Shown: in pieces, positions 18,512 through 29,235 of the stretch
Layout of the letters: every line of letters starts with the position of its first letter
Position numbering within the stretch: the first letter of the stretch is position 1
Origin: Bacillota bacterium
GTDB lineage: Bacteria; Bacillota; Dethiobacteria; Dethiobacterales; Dethiobacteraceae
Length of the DNA stretch: 37,898 bases
NCBI GenBank assembly: GCA_012522335.1
Contig: JAAYKP010000093.1
Location: 1-37,898 of the forward strand
Direction: 5' to 3'
Notes under the pieces: generated by a model
What the model was told of the DNA's origin: nothing
Seen by the model: only the letters and a program-made list of their open reading frames with translations
Databases searched by the model: none
Made by a program: the position numbers and the translations under genes

Positions 18512-20181
18512 GTTACGTCAACCTCCCTGAAGACGGCTCCTGTATTGGCACTGGTTACTTGACGCGCATAGCGTGCCAGATAACCTGTAGTAATTTTCGG
18601 CTGCGGCTGCTTTAAATTAGCCAGGCGCTGCTGCAGTTCTTCTTCACTAACAAGCAGTTCTAATTTGCGGGCCGGTATGTCGATGGCGATGAGATCTCCT
18701 TCCTCTACCACGGCAATGGGCCCACCCTCCATGGCCTCAGGGGAAACGTGACCGATGGAAGCGCCGCGCGTGGCACCGGAAAAACGGCCATCGGTAATTA
18801 ATGCCACATCTTTATCCAGACCCATACCGGCGACGGCGGAAGTAGGCGTCAGCATCTCCCGCATGCCGGGCCCGCCTTTCGGCCCCTCATAGCGGATCAC
18901 AATAACATCTCCCGCCTTGATTTTGCCGCCATAAATAGCTGCAACCGCCTCTTCCTCAGAATTGAAAACCCGGGCCGGCCCTGTTTTTTGCATCATTTCC
19001 GGTGCCACTGCGCCTTGTTTCACCACGGCACCGTTTGGTGCTAAATTACCCCATAAGACGGCAATACCACCGGTAGTACTATAAGGATTGGTAAAAGGCC
19101 GAATCACATTTTCATCAAGTATTTTTGCTTCTGCCAGCTGTTCACCGATGGTGCGCCCGCTTACGGTTAAGCAGCCGGTATCAACTAAATCTTTTTCCGC
19201 CAGCCGTTTGAGCACCGCCTGCACGCCGCCGGCCGCAGCTAAATCTTCAATATGGTCAGCACCGGCCGGTGCCAACTTACACAGTTGTGGTGTCCGCTCA
19301 CTAATGGCCTGGATATCATCTAAAGCTAGAGTTATTCCTGCCTCATGGGCAATGGCCGGTAGATGCAGCACCGTATTGGTCGAACAGCCTAAAGCCATAT
19401 CCAGGGTAAGAGCATTGGCAAAGGCTGCCGGGGTCAAAACTTTTGCCGGGGTCAGTTCATCACGCACAGCCTGCATCACGGTAATGCCTGCTTTTTTAGC
19501 TAAACGTACCCTGGCCGCTGCCACCGCCGGTACAGTGCCGTTACCCGGCAAACCCATGCCTAAAGCTTCTGTAATACAGTTCATGGAGTTTGCTGTAAAC
19601 ATCCCGGAGCAGGAACCACAGCCCGGGCAGGCACTTTCTTCTAATTCCTGCAGCTCTGCGGCCGTCATGGTGCCGGCTTTCACCCGGCCGACGGCCTCAA
19701 ACAGACTGTTTAAATCTGCCGGTTGCCCCTGAAAACGACCGGCCAGCATGGGACCGCCGCTGACAAAAACAGCCGGTAGATTTAAGCGCGCGGCTGCCAT
19801 CAGCATTCCCGGCACAATTTTGTCACAGTTAGGAATAAAAACTAAACCATCCAGTGGGTGCGCCTGCACCATTACTTCAATGCTATCGGCAATTAATTCC
19901 CGACTGGCCAAAGAATAGTGCATGCCCTGGTGATTCATGGCTAAACCGTCACAAACTCCGATGGTAAAAAACTCTAAGGGCGTACCACCGGCCAGGCGCA
20001 CTCCCTCCTTCACAGCCGCAGAAATTTGATGCAGATGTTTATGTCCGGGCACAAAATCATTAGCTGAATTGACAATGCCAATCAGGGGTCTTTCCATTTC
20101 CTCTTTAACCCAACCCATGGCATATAATAAAGAACGATGGGGAGCACGCGTTACCCCTTTTTTCATCACATCACTGCGCAT
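18508..20181 (-). CDS. ilvD: Dihydroxy-acid dehydratase
   Basis: Third step of valine and isoleucine synthesis: dehydration of dihydroxy acids to keto acids with an oxygen-sensitive Fe-S cluster. The 557-residue protein has cluster ligands in NCDKIVPGM and [11 protein letters not shown], and ends with the usual [17 protein letters not shown]. The ATG at 20181 has AGGAGG seven bases upstream. It overlaps ilvB by 4 bases and follows ilvE by 17 bases. Confidence 0.97.
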   Translation of the reverse strand: MRSDVMKKGVTRAPHRSLLYAMGWVKEEMERPLIGIVNSANDFVPGHKHLHQISAAVKEGVRLAGGTPLEFFTIGVCDGLAMNHQGMHYSLASRELIADSIEVMVQAHPLDGLVFIPNCDKIVPGMLMAAARLNLPAVFVSGGPMLAGRFQGQPADLNSLFEAVGRVKAGTMTAAELQELEESACPGCGSCSGMFTANSMNCITEALGMGLPGNGTVPAVAAARVRLAKKAGITVMQAVRDELTPAKVLTPAAFANALTLDMALGCSTNTVLHLPAIAHEAGITLALDDIQAISERTPQLCKLAPAGADHIEDLAAAGGVQAVLKRLAEKDLVDTGCLTVSGRTIGEQLAEAKILDENVIRPFTNPYSTTGGIAVLWGNLAPNGAVVKQGAVAPEMMQKTGPARVFNSEEEAVAAIYGGKIKAGDVIVIRYEGPKGGPGMREMLTPTSAVAGMGLDKDVALITDGRFSGATRGASIGHVSPEAMEGGPIAVVEEGDLIAIDIPARKLELLVSEEELQQRLANLKQPQPKITTGYLARYARQVTSANTGAVFREVDVT

Positions 20182-20198
20182 AGTTCTTCCTCCTATTG

Positions 20199-21089
20199 TT
20201 AAGCTAACTCATCCGGATAAACAGGTTCCCCCTCAGTGCCGACCACAGCCCGGAAACGAGCAATTAAGTCCCGCGTCACTGCACCGGGCTGACCATCACC
20301 TATCTGCCGGCCGTCCACTTCGATCACAGGAATTACTTCTGCCGCTGTACCGGTAAGGAAGCATTCATCAGCCACATATAGTTCATGCCGGGTGAAGGGT
20401 CTTTCTAAGACGGTGTAACCGGCGGCGGCAGCCAGTTCCATAATCACTTCTCTGGTAATACCGGGCAGTGCGCCAACATACGAAGGTGGTGTAATCACTT
20501 GTTTCTTTTTCACGATAAAGATATTATCACCGGTGCCTTCAGCTATATAGCCCTGCGCGTTTAGCATCACCGCTTCCATGACACCGGCGCGGTTAGCCTC
20601 AATCTTGACCAGAATATTATTTAAGTAGTTAAGTGACTTAATCTGTGGATCCAGGGCATCAGGCGCATTGCGCCGTGTCGCTACCGTAATCACGGAGAGA
20701 CCTTTCTCATATAATTCCTGCGGATAAAGGCTAATGGAGCTGGCAATAATCACCGTGGTTGGCTTTTCACATTTACGTGGGTCTAAACCTAAATCTCCTT
20801 TGCCGCGGGAAACTACCGCCCTAATATAGGCATCCTGCAGTTTATTGGCGCGGATAGTCTGCAAAATTGCTTCTTTCATTTCCTCATAGCTTTCAGGAAT
20901 TGTCAGCAGAATCGATTTGGCCGAATCATAAAAACGCACTAAATGTTCATCAAGACGAAAAACTCTGCCCTTGTACGAACGAATCCCCTCAAAGACACCG
21001 TCACCATAGAGAAAGCCGTGATCAAAAACAGAAATCTTTGCTTCCTCTTCCGGGACATACTGACCGTTTAGATAAATAATCCTACTCAT
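20199..21089 (-). CDS. ilvE: Branched-chain amino acid aminotransferase
   Basis: PLP enzyme that transaminates the keto acids to valine, isoleucine and leucine. ATG 21089 ([20 protein letters not shown]) is preceded by AAGGAGG; the upstream start at 21113 lacks one. The protein has 296 residues. The Schiff-base lysine is Lys151 in [25 protein letters not shown] and EGTGDNIF are fold type IV signatures. D-amino acid aminotransferase belongs to the same fold, but length and operon favour IlvE. It is the first gene of the operon, behind a leucine T-box and two further hairpins. Confidence 0.94.
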   Translation of the reverse strand: MSRIIYLNGQYVPEEEAKISVFDHGFLYGDGVFEGIRSYKGRVFRLDEHLVRFYDSAKSILLTIPESYEEMKEAILQTIRANKLQDAYIRAVVSRGKGDLGLDPRKCEKPTTVIIASSISLYPQELYEKGLSVITVATRRNAPDALDPQIKSLNYLNNILVKIEANRAGVMEAVMLNAQGYIAEGTGDNIFIVKKKQVITPPSYVGALPGITREVIMELAAAAGYTVLERPFTRHELYVADECFLTGTAAEVIPVIEVDGRQIGDGQPGAVTRDLIARFRAVVGTEGEPVYPDELA

Positions 21090-21136
21090 AACAATTCCTC
21101 CTTGTAAAATCAATAATCAGCTTTTAATATACGAAA

Positions 21137-21159
21137 AGCGTGCTTCCCCTAAGCATGCT
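21137..21159 (-). other. Second hairpin in the ilvE leader
   Basis: Minus strand AGCATGCTT-AGGGG-AAGCACGCT forms a 9-base stem with one A-C mismatch, followed by TTTTCGTATA. It resembles the hairpin at 21215-21246 (shared GCACGCTTTTC-N-TATA). It lies 48 bases before the ilvE start. It may be a weak terminator or an RNA-processing site. Confidence 0.5.
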
Positions 21160-21214
21160 CTTCCTCATCTGCATGTTGATAATGCTATGTAATTGTTCAG
21201 AAACGTATAAGAAA

Positions 21215-21246
21215 AGCGTGCTGCCGCCCCATCACTAATGCACGCT
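21215..21246 (-). other. First hairpin in the ilvE leader
   Basis: Minus strand AGCGTGC and GCACGCT pair perfectly over 7 bases around an 18-base loop, followed by TTTTCTTATACG. Its 3' arm and tail are nearly identical to those of the hairpin at 21137-21159, suggesting a duplication. It lies about 60 bases after the T-box terminator. Confidence 0.5.
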
Positions 21247-21299
21247 GTCCATACCGCTAAATACAGGTAAAGCTGCTTAGAGCTGTCTGTAGGTATAAA

Positions 21300-21577
21300 A
21301 AAGGGTAAAAAAAATCCTTTACACCCTCTACAGGTAAGGGGCGAAAGGATTACTTACGCGGTACCACCCTTATTCTCTGGCTCTGCCAGACTCTGGTTCC
21401 TCACATTAACGGGGAGGAGCCGGCATCACTTACTTGCCGTATGGCTTTCAGCTTGCAGCTTAGAGGTGAGTTTCTCCTACGCCGTTTACCGGTTCACAGC
21501 CACCACCGGCTCTCTGCAAAACCAACGCAGAATACTCTTCCTCTTCATTGCTTTTATCACAGCTTCTAAAAAATTTG
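21300..21577 (-). promoter_or_regulatory. T-box leader of the ilv-leu operon, CUC (leucine) specifier
   Basis: The T-box core AGGGTGGTACCGCG lies at 21357-21370 on the minus strand. Stem I shows AGAGAGCCGGTGG near 21510, nearly identical to that of the serS leader. The specifier loop reads GGAGAAACTCACCTC; aligned with the serS leader, the specifier is CUC, read by tRNA-Leu(GAG). A terminator at 21306-21351 follows the core. The operon should therefore respond to leucine starvation, although most of its genes also make valine and isoleucine. Confidence 0.9.
21306..21351 (-). terminator. Intrinsic terminator of the ilv T-box
   Basis: AATCCTTT pairs with AAAGGATT at the base of a longer stem on the minus strand and is followed by a T8 run. 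It is the regulated attenuator of this T-box. Confidence 0.85.
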
Positions 21578-21583
21578 AGTTTT

Positions 21584-21612
21584 ATTATATCTAACACCAA
21601 GTCGCTTGTCAA
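21584..21612 (-). promoter_or_regulatory. Consensus SigA promoter of the ilv-leu operon
   Basis: TTGACA (21607-21612) and TATAAT (21584-21589) on the minus strand, both perfect, with 17-base spacing. Transcription should start just before the T-box. Confidence 0.88.
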
Positions 21613-21651
21613 GCAAGTTGTGCGGTATTTTTTAAAAAAATGCCTGACAAT

Positions 21652-21882
21652 TTATGATAATAAATCCACTAACTTCTTCACATCGTACCCTGTCACTATT
21701 TCCTCACCGACAATCACTGTCGGAATAACGGTCTGACGCGATTTACTGATCATGCGGTGGCGTGCCTCAGGATTTTCCTCGACATTATATTCCACATAAT
21801 CAAGCTGTTTGACGGAAAGAAACTCTTTCACCCGCTGACAATAGCTTCAGCCATGTGCCGTATATAACTCAATCTGCTGCAA
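21652..21882 (-). CDS. Selenocysteine-containing glutaredoxin-like protein (in-frame UGA)
   Basis: A 76-residue thiol-redox protein of the glutaredoxin/NrdH fold. Translation runs MQQIELYTAHG, then UGA (21847-21849), then SYCQRVKEFLSVKQLDYVEY, and ends at the TAA at 21652. The UGA falls exactly where the first Cys of the CxxC active site belongs, so the site would be Sec12-Ser-Tyr-Cys15. The rest is intact, including the cis-Pro segment TVIPTVIVGEE (Pro54) and the GYD motif near the C-terminus. The start must be TTG 21882: an in-frame TAG directly precedes it, and AAGGAGG lies about nine bases upstream. A hairpin right after the UGA fits a bacterial SECIS. Likely role: reduction of disulfides or peroxides with high reactivity. 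The alternative is a point-mutated pseudogene, but no other lesion is seen. It stands alone between the ilv promoter and ribU. Confidence 0.82.
21802..21847 (-). promoter_or_regulatory. Candidate bacterial SECIS element
   Basis: On the minus strand GAAAG-AGTTT-CTTTC (21815-21829) makes an apical hairpin with a G in the loop at 21823, 24 bases after the UGA. A bulged U (21830) and a G-C pair extend it. An outer helix AAGCU/AGCUU (21843-21847 with 21802-21806) begins at the UGA itself. Loop G, bulged U and distance fit known SelB-binding hairpins. The structure was drawn by eye. Confidence 0.55.
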
Positions 21883-22051
21883 CTATGCTCGCCTCCTTTT
21901 ACTGCTATCTTTCAACAGCAGGAAGCACTTTATACTACATGACAATTATTAACACGACAGCGGTAAAAACTAAAAAATAGTAAGCAACGGCTGCCGACGG
22001 CATCGCTGTCAGCAAATAAAAAGCAGTGCGGGATTGAGCCGTCTGCCAACT

Positions 22052-22088
22052 AAAAAAAACCTTATTTGCCGGACAGCAAATAAGGTTT
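22052..22088 (-). terminator. Terminator downstream of ribU
   Basis: Minus strand AAACCTTATTTGC-TGTCCG-GCAAATAAGGTTT is a perfect 13-base-pair stem followed by TTTTTAG. It separates ribU from the glutaredoxin gene, so that gene needs its own promoter. From 21893 to 22051 only a weak TATAAA and no convincing -35 is seen. Confidence 0.88.
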
Positions 22089-22139
22089 ACAAAAAAATCA
22101 GATAGATGTTTAAAAAAATTACTTTATAAGATTTAAGCA

Positions 22140-22168
22140 GCGTGACAAGGAACCGTCCCCTGTCACGC
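22140..22168. repeat. REP-like palindrome after ribU
   Basis: GCGTGACA and TGTCACGC flank AGGAACCGTCCCC to give an imperfect palindrome two bases from the ribU stop. The GGGGACGGTTCC core with TGTCAC arms resembles a short repeat I know from many Firmicute genomes, where related units sit near REP-associated transposases. Only one copy is present here. Confidence 0.45.
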
Positions 22169-22170
22169 GG

Positions 22171-22731
22171 TTATGCTTCTTTTGCTTCAGCCATCTCCAG
22201 CCGCAGTACTCTGGCAACCGGTTTGTAGACAGCAAAGGTAATTATACTGTTGGCACCGGCTTTAATTAAATTAAAGGGAATAATTGTCGGCAGCAGCATG
22301 GCCATTACTACTTCACGGGGAGCACCCATAAATTTGACAGTAAAAATCAAATTAAGGGGAATCATGGTTAAAGTCATGGCAATTGAACCCACAATCAAAC
22401 TGGCCACTGCGCCGGCGCGGGAAGTAAATTTACGGTAAATGCTGCCGGCCACTAACACAAAAGCTCCTGTAGCCACAATATGCATCAGTGCGCCGATCCA
22501 GCCGCTGCCGGCCGAAACGGTGGCCGCCTGAAGCAGGGAAACAACAATTGTTAAGATCAGGCCGCTCCAGGGACCGAATAAAAAGGTACCAATCAGAATA
22601 GGTACATCGGCCATATCATACTCCAGAAAGGGAGCGGAGGGAAAAATAGGGAAACGTACCAAATACACCAATAATACCGATAACGCCGCCAACATCGCCA
22701 AGTTTACCATTTGCCTCACATTATTTTTCAT
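22171..22731 (-). CDS. ribU: Riboflavin ECF transporter S component
   Basis: Substrate-binding membrane subunit of an energy-coupling-factor transporter; it works with the EcfA, EcfA' and EcfT module encoded elsewhere. The 186-residue protein has about six hydrophobic helices. It shows the RibU-type segments FLEYDMADVPILIGTFLFGP and SGWIGALMHIVATGAF, and an N-terminal LAMLAALSVLL that carries the Ala motif for docking to EcfT. The ATG is preceded by AGGAGG. The FMN riboswitch upstream confirms a flavin substrate: uptake is shut off when FMN is plentiful. Confidence 0.94.
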   Translation of the reverse strand: MKNNVRQMVNLAMLAALSVLLVYLVRFPIFPSAPFLEYDMADVPILIGTFLFGPWSGLILTIVVSLLQAATVSAGSGWIGALMHIVATGAFVLVAGSIYRKFTSRAGAVASLIVGSIAMTLTMIPLNLIFTVKFMGAPREVVMAMLLPTIIPFNLIKAGANSIITFAVYKPVARVLRLEMAEAKEA

Positions 22732-22811
22732 GTCACTTTTGCCTCCTATGGATTATTGATGCCTGGAAACAGGTGTCCTGCAAAACTAACTGACAGTTTG
22801 CAGGGTGGAAG

Positions 22812-22839
22812 CAAAAATGCCCCCGTAGTTCGGGGGCAT
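22812..22839 (-). terminator. Expression-platform terminator of the FMN riboswitch
   Basis: Minus strand ATGCCCCCG-AACTA-CGGGGGCAT followed by TTTTGC forms a GC-rich terminator between the aptamer and ribU, as expected for FMN-triggered early termination. Confidence 0.85.
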
Positions 22840-22874
22840 GATGAATACATACGGTTAACCGCAGTAACCGTTCA

Positions 22875-23004
<130 letters not shown>

Positions 23005-23010
23005 AATTCT

Positions 23011-23040
23011 ATTATATAGTGTCCAAATTTAAACTGTCAA
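23011..23040 (-). promoter_or_regulatory. Consensus promoter of the riboswitch-ribU transcript
   Basis: TTGACA (23035-23040) and TATAAT (23011-23016) on the minus strand, both perfect, with 18-base spacing and placed just before the aptamer. Confidence 0.85.
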
Positions 23041-23065
23041 TATAAAAATTCGACACATTTTCCTG

Positions 23066-24394
23066 CTAAGGGTTAGCCCACTGTGCCGCCTGTTCGCCGG
23101 CAATTTTGGCACTGACCACTGCTTCCGTTAAAAATAATTCCGGCAGCGCCTGCCTGCCGTGTAAACCCTCCGTCAGTTCGCCGGCGGCATATAAGCCCGG
23201 CAGTGCACCCTGCTGCCCCATCACATTATAAAACTCATTCACCGTTAATCCCCCTGCGGTAAGGGCTACTAAACTGATTTCGGCAGCTGCATATGGCGGC
23301 TGTAAAGCTTTTACCTGTTCCGCCACTACTGACGGATGGCTTTTTAACAGCGCCGCCAGTAGATCTACGTTGGCCACCGTTGCTGTTTTAATCTGCCGGG
23401 CCAGGGGACTTCCCTGACCGGCTACGGCCATGACAGTTCCCCCCGCTTTGAGCAGTATCTTGGTCAGATTATCTCCTGACAGCAGCTGACCGCTTTGCGT
23501 AAACAGCAGAGCTTGTTCCCAGGCTAACTGCTCCACCGGGGAGCCATCCTCTGCTAACACCGGCTGCAGCAGCACCTGCGACAAATTCTTTGTTTGCGCC
23601 CCTGCGGCCTGGGCTAACTCTAAGCCTATGCCATGATGACCGCCTTCTAAACGTGGCCGAACGCCGCTGAGACCTGCATAATCCTGCAGCAGTTCCTCAT
23701 TACCGGCAAATCCACCGTCGGCTAACACAACAGCTCGGGCGGAAATCTCCTCTTCCTCTCCTTCCGCCGTACGTACCACTAACCCGGTGATCCGCCGCTC
23801 CTGCTGTTTAAGCCGCAGCGGCAGCCAGTCCTTTTCTACCCTGACCCGTTCCGGCAGCATTGCCGTCACCTGCCGGCGCAGTGCAGATAAAGTGTTAGCC
23901 GGCACACGATGAAAAGCATGATTAAGGTTCCCTTTATTGATCAGCTCCAGTCCGGTCAAACTTTCCAGCCAGAACAGGCTTTCTGCCGACTGCAGACAGA
24001 AATTTAAAATTTGCGCATAGTTGCCGGCTTCACCGCCCCGTCGGTAGATTTCCAGGGCCATTGTTTCCGGCAGATAAACATGTTCTGTCTCCGCAGCCGG
24101 CGCAGACTTTTCTGCCAGCCAAAAAACAGGCAGATAGGGCGGTAACAGCGGCTGCTCCGTATTCTGCAGATCAAGGTAGAGTACATCTGCTGCTTGTTGG
24201 GCCGCCGCCAGGGCGGTAAGTTCACCAACTAAACCACTGCCCACCACCACTATATCCACACTGACCGGCAGTGGTGGATAAGTTGGTGTTGCCGGAGAAA
24301 AGGAAAAACGGATTAACAGTACAACCAGGAGAGAAAAAAGCAGTAAGCCGGTCAAAATTGTGGAGTGCAGCTCGTTTTTTTGTGATCGAGACAT
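23066..24394 (-). CDS. Membrane-anchored FAD-binding protein, fumarate reductase-like
   Basis: A 442-residue flavoprotein of the FAD_binding_2 family. An N-terminal membrane helix (about 13-31) and a Pro-rich linker precede the dinucleotide fold VDIVVVGSGLVGE (Gly52, Gly54, Gly57). VVLADGGFAGN (222-232) and LYAAGELTEGLHG (401-413) are the family's other flavin contacts. The active-site His of the usual HPT motif is replaced (QPV, 277-279) and the catalytic Arg of the TTRD-type segment is not seen near 305-315, so fumarate reduction is unlikely. No FMN-attachment domain or heme motif is present. It follows gyrA by 12 bases with only a weak ribosome site, and is followed by the riboswitch promoter. 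With the N-terminus inside, the flavin domain would lie outside the cell. Function unknown. Confidence 0.82.
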   Translation of the reverse strand: MSRSQKNELHSTILTGLLLFSLLVVLLIRFSFSPATPTYPPLPVSVDIVVVGSGLVGELTALAAAQQAADVLYLDLQNTEQPLLPPYLPVFWLAEKSAPAAETEHVYLPETMALEIYRRGGEAGNYAQILNFCLQSAESLFWLESLTGLELINKGNLNHAFHRVPANTLSALRRQVTAMLPERVRVEKDWLPLRLKQQERRITGLVVRTAEGEEEEISARAVVLADGGFAGNEELLQDYAGLSGVRPRLEGGHHGIGLELAQAAGAQTKNLSQVLLQPVLAEDGSPVEQLAWEQALLFTQSGQLLSGDNLTKILLKAGGTVMAVAGQGSPLARQIKTATVANVDLLAALLKSHPSVVAEQVKALQPPYAAAEISLVALTAGGLTVNEFYNVMGQQGALPGLYAAGELTEGLHGRQALPELFLTEAVVSAKIAGEQAAQWANP

Positions 24395-24406
24395 CTCAAC
24401 ACCAGC

Positions 24407-26854
24407 CTAGGCATCACTTTCATCAGCAACTACACGTGCCAGGCTGACAACACGGTCACCTTCATCTAAACGAATCAGTGTTACTCCCTGTGCATAGCGG
24501 CCCTGTTGTGAAATTTCTGCGGCATCCTGCCTGATCACAATACCGCCGGCAGTAATAATCATCACTTCATCACCGGGCCGGACTACCCTGGCACCAACTA
24601 CTGCCCCATTCTTCTCCAGGACGCGAATAGTATAAACGCCTTTACCGCCTCGGCCCTGCGTACGATATTCCCTGAAAGCCGTGCGTTTGCCAAAGCCGTT
24701 TGCTGTCACCACCAGCAGTTCACTGTCCCGCTCTAAATGGGGATGTACTACTTCCATGGCAATCACCTGGTCATCTTTATCCAGGCTGATTCCTTTTACA
24801 CCATAAGCATTACGTCCCATGGAGCGCACATCTTCTTCGCTGAAGCGAATTGCGTAGCCGTTTTCTGTTATTAACACGACCTGGTGTTTGCCGTCAGTCA
24901 GCCGGACATCAATTAATTCATCATTGTCACGTAGAGAAATGGCAATAATGCCGCTGGCGCGGGCATTAGCAAACTCTTCCAGAGCAGTTTTTTTCACCAC
25001 GCCCTGCCGTGTTGCCATAAACATATATTGACCTTCTGTCCCGTCCCGTACCGGGATCACAGCAGTAATTTTTTCCCCCGGCTCCACTGCCATCAGGTTA
25101 ACAATGGCTGTACCCCGGGCCTGACGACTTGCTTCCGGAATCTCAAATACTTTTTTCCGGTACATTTTGCCGCGATCAGTAAAGCAGCAGAGATAAGCAT
25201 GGGTAGAGGCTACAAAGACATGCTCGACAAAATCGTCACCTCTGGTCTGCATGGCGGTCACGCCTCGGCCGCCGCGCCGCTGCGTTTTATAAGTATCTGC
25301 CGGCAGACGCTTAATGTAACCCCTATGGGTCAAAGTCACCACCATATCTTCTTCGGCAATCAAATCTTCAATTAAAAAATCGTCTTCACTGGCTACTATT
25401 TTTGTACGTCTTTCATCGCCATATTTTTCACGAATCTGCAGCTGTTCATCTTTAATAATCTGCAGCAGTAACCTTTCATTGGCCAAAATTTCTTGATAAT
25501 AAGCTATCTTTTTGATTAACTCTAAATACTCTTCTTCCAGCTTTTCCCGCTCCAGCCCTGTTAGTTTTTGCAGGCGCATATCCAAAATGGCCTTGGCCTG
25601 AATTTCGCTGAGCTGAAAATTATTCATCAACCCCTGCCGGGCAATTTCTACAGTCCGGGAAGAGCGAATGAGCTTAATCACGGCATCGAGATTATCGATG
25701 GCAATGCGCAGCCCTTCTAAAATGTGGGCCCTTTCTTCCGCTTTCCGTAATTCATACTGGGTGCGGCGGGTTACCACATCTTTTTGGTGTTCCAGGTAAT
25801 GGCTCAGCATTTGTCGTAAATTAAGCACTTTAGGCTTGTCCTTCACCAAAGCCAGCATAATAATACCAAAAGTTTGCTGCAGCTGTGTATATTTAAACAG
25901 CTGGTTCAAGACCACCTGCCCGTTGGCATCTCTTCTTAATTCAATCACAATCCGCAGACCATTGCGGTCCGATTCATCCCGTAAATCGGTAATACCTTCG
26001 ATTTTTTTACTGCGGACCAATTCTGCTATTTTTTCAATTGTTTTCGCCTTATTTACCTGATAGGGCAGTTCCGTCACCACAATACGTGACTTGCCGTTTT
26101 CCAGATGTTCAATCTGTGTCTGTGCCCTGATTTTAATAATACCGCGGCCTGTACGGTAAGCTGTACGGATACCCTCGCGACCCATAATAAGGCCGCCGGT
26201 GGGAAAATCAGGACCGCTGATCAGTTTTAAAATTTCCTGATCTTCACAGTGCGGATGATCAATTAAATATACCAGCGCATCAATTACTTCACGCAAATTG
26301 TGAGGTGGGATATTAGTAGCCATGCCCACGGCAATCCCGGCAGAGCCATTAACTAACAGATTGGGAAAACGGGACGGCAGGACAACCGGTTCCTGCAAAG
26401 TATCGTCAAAGTTAGGCCTAAAATCAATGGTATCTTTTTGAATATCGGCCAGCATTTCAGTGGCTATTTTCGCCATTCTCACTTCTGTATAGCGCATGGC
26501 TGCCGGTGGATCTCCATCAACAGAACCGAAGTTGCCGTGACCGTCAACCAGTGGATAACGAATAGAAAAATCCTGCGCTAAGCGCACCATGGCATCATAA
26601 ACGGCTGAATCGCCATGTGGATGATATTTACCCAGTACTTCACCAACAATACGTGCTGATTTTTTATGTGGTCTATCCGGCCACATCGTTAACTCATACA
26701 TGGAATACAGAATGCGCCGGTGTACCGGTTTTAAACCGTCCCGTACATCAGGTAGGGCACGGCTGACGATCACACTCATGGCGTAATCAATAAAAGAATC
26801 TTTTACCTCTTCATGGATGGCAATGGGTACTATTTTACCATGCGTAAAATTCAT
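24407..26854 (-). CDS. gyrA: DNA gyrase subunit A
   Basis: Breakage-reunion subunit of gyrase, which adds negative supercoils. The 815-residue protein keeps E. coli numbering at the N-terminus: catalytic Tyr122 in [11 protein letters not shown], and Ser83 and Asp87 in [11 protein letters not shown], so the quinolone-resistance region is wild type. The C-terminal pinwheel has six blades; the GyrA box is seen as the RGGRGV/RGGKGV-type repeats ([11 protein letters not shown]). The ATG follows AAAGGAGGTG. It is 15 bases downstream of gyrB. Confidence 0.98.
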   Translation of the reverse strand: MNFTHGKIVPIAIHEEVKDSFIDYAMSVIVSRALPDVRDGLKPVHRRILYSMYELTMWPDRPHKKSARIVGEVLGKYHPHGDSAVYDAMVRLAQDFSIRYPLVDGHGNFGSVDGDPPAAMRYTEVRMAKIATEMLADIQKDTIDFRPNFDDTLQEPVVLPSRFPNLLVNGSAGIAVGMATNIPPHNLREVIDALVYLIDHPHCEDQEILKLISGPDFPTGGLIMGREGIRTAYRTGRGIIKIRAQTQIEHLENGKSRIVVTELPYQVNKAKTIEKIAELVRSKKIEGITDLRDESDRNGLRIVIELRRDANGQVVLNQLFKYTQLQQTFGIIMLALVKDKPKVLNLRQMLSHYLEHQKDVVTRRTQYELRKAEERAHILEGLRIAIDNLDAVIKLIRSSRTVEIARQGLMNNFQLSEIQAKAILDMRLQKLTGLEREKLEEEYLELIKKIAYYQEILANERLLLQIIKDEQLQIREKYGDERRTKIVASEDDFLIEDLIAEEDMVVTLTHRGYIKRLPADTYKTQRRGGRGVTAMQTRGDDFVEHVFVASTHAYLCCFTDRGKMYRKKVFEIPEASRQARGTAIVNLMAVEPGEKITAVIPVRDGTEGQYMFMATRQGVVKKTALEEFANARASGIIAISLRDNDELIDVRLTDGKHQVVLITENGYAIRFSEEDVRSMGRNAYGVKGISLDKDDQVIAMEVVHPHLERDSELLVVTANGFGKRTAFREYRTQGRGGKGVYTIRVLEKNGAVVGARVVRPGDEVMIITAGGIVIRQDAAEISQQGRYAQGVTLIRLDEGDRVVSLARVVADESDA

Positions 26855-26869
26855 TTCGACCCACCTCCT

Positions 26870-28870
<2,001 letters not shown>

Positions 28871-28941
28871 TTAAACAAGCGTGTTTACAGACTGTCTCTA
28901 TAGCTGCACGCTGTAGTTATCAGCTTCTTTTTATCCTTATT

Positions 28942-29190
28942 TTACTTTTCTGCCGCCGTCAAGTTATTTGTCTGAAAGCGTTTCTTTAAAGTCCCCGCTG
29001 CTATCGGCGAAAAAAGGACACCATCATTGGTTACGAGAAAGGTTTTTATCTCCTCTTTACTCAGATCAGTAATTTTGGGCGCTGACTGTAAAAATTCCTT
29101 ATTACATTGTTTTTCCTGTAGTCGGATATCAAAAATCCCAATAATATCTTTGCCCGCTACGATGCGGGAACCGCCGATGTGTAAAAACAA
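28942..29190 (-). CDS. remB: RemB-like extracellular matrix regulator (DUF370)
   Basis: Small DNA-binding-type protein of the RemA/RemB (DUF370) family. In Bacillus subtilis the recF-gyrB linked member (YaaB/RemB) helps activate matrix genes. The start is TTG 29190 (MFLHIGGSRIV), seven bases after GGGGAGG, giving 82 residues; a start further upstream would run through the ribosome site. Family landmarks are the LHIG start, KDIIGIFDI, and SPIAAGTLKKR. Its place between recF/DUF721 and gyrB is conserved in Firmicutes and supports the call. Target genes here are unknown. Confidence 0.85.
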   Translation of the reverse strand: MFLHIGGSRIVAGKDIIGIFDIRLQEKQCNKEFLQSAPKITDLSKEEIKTFLVTNDGVLFSPIAAGTLKKRFQTNNLTAAEK

Positions 29191-29235
29191 AATAAAACCT
29201 CCCCTAACCAAATTTTTCTGGTCTGCATAACTATT

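Noticed and set aside
21548-21736. Plus-strand open frame of 62 codons
   Set aside because: It runs antisense across the ilv promoter and the 3' half of the selenoprotein-like glutaredoxin gene; it has no ribosome site.
21847-21849. Reading the in-frame TGA as a pseudogene mutation
   Set aside because: The stop falls precisely at the redox cysteine, the frame is otherwise intact with start signal, cis-Pro and C-terminus, and a SECIS-like hairpin follows. Not excluded without genome data.
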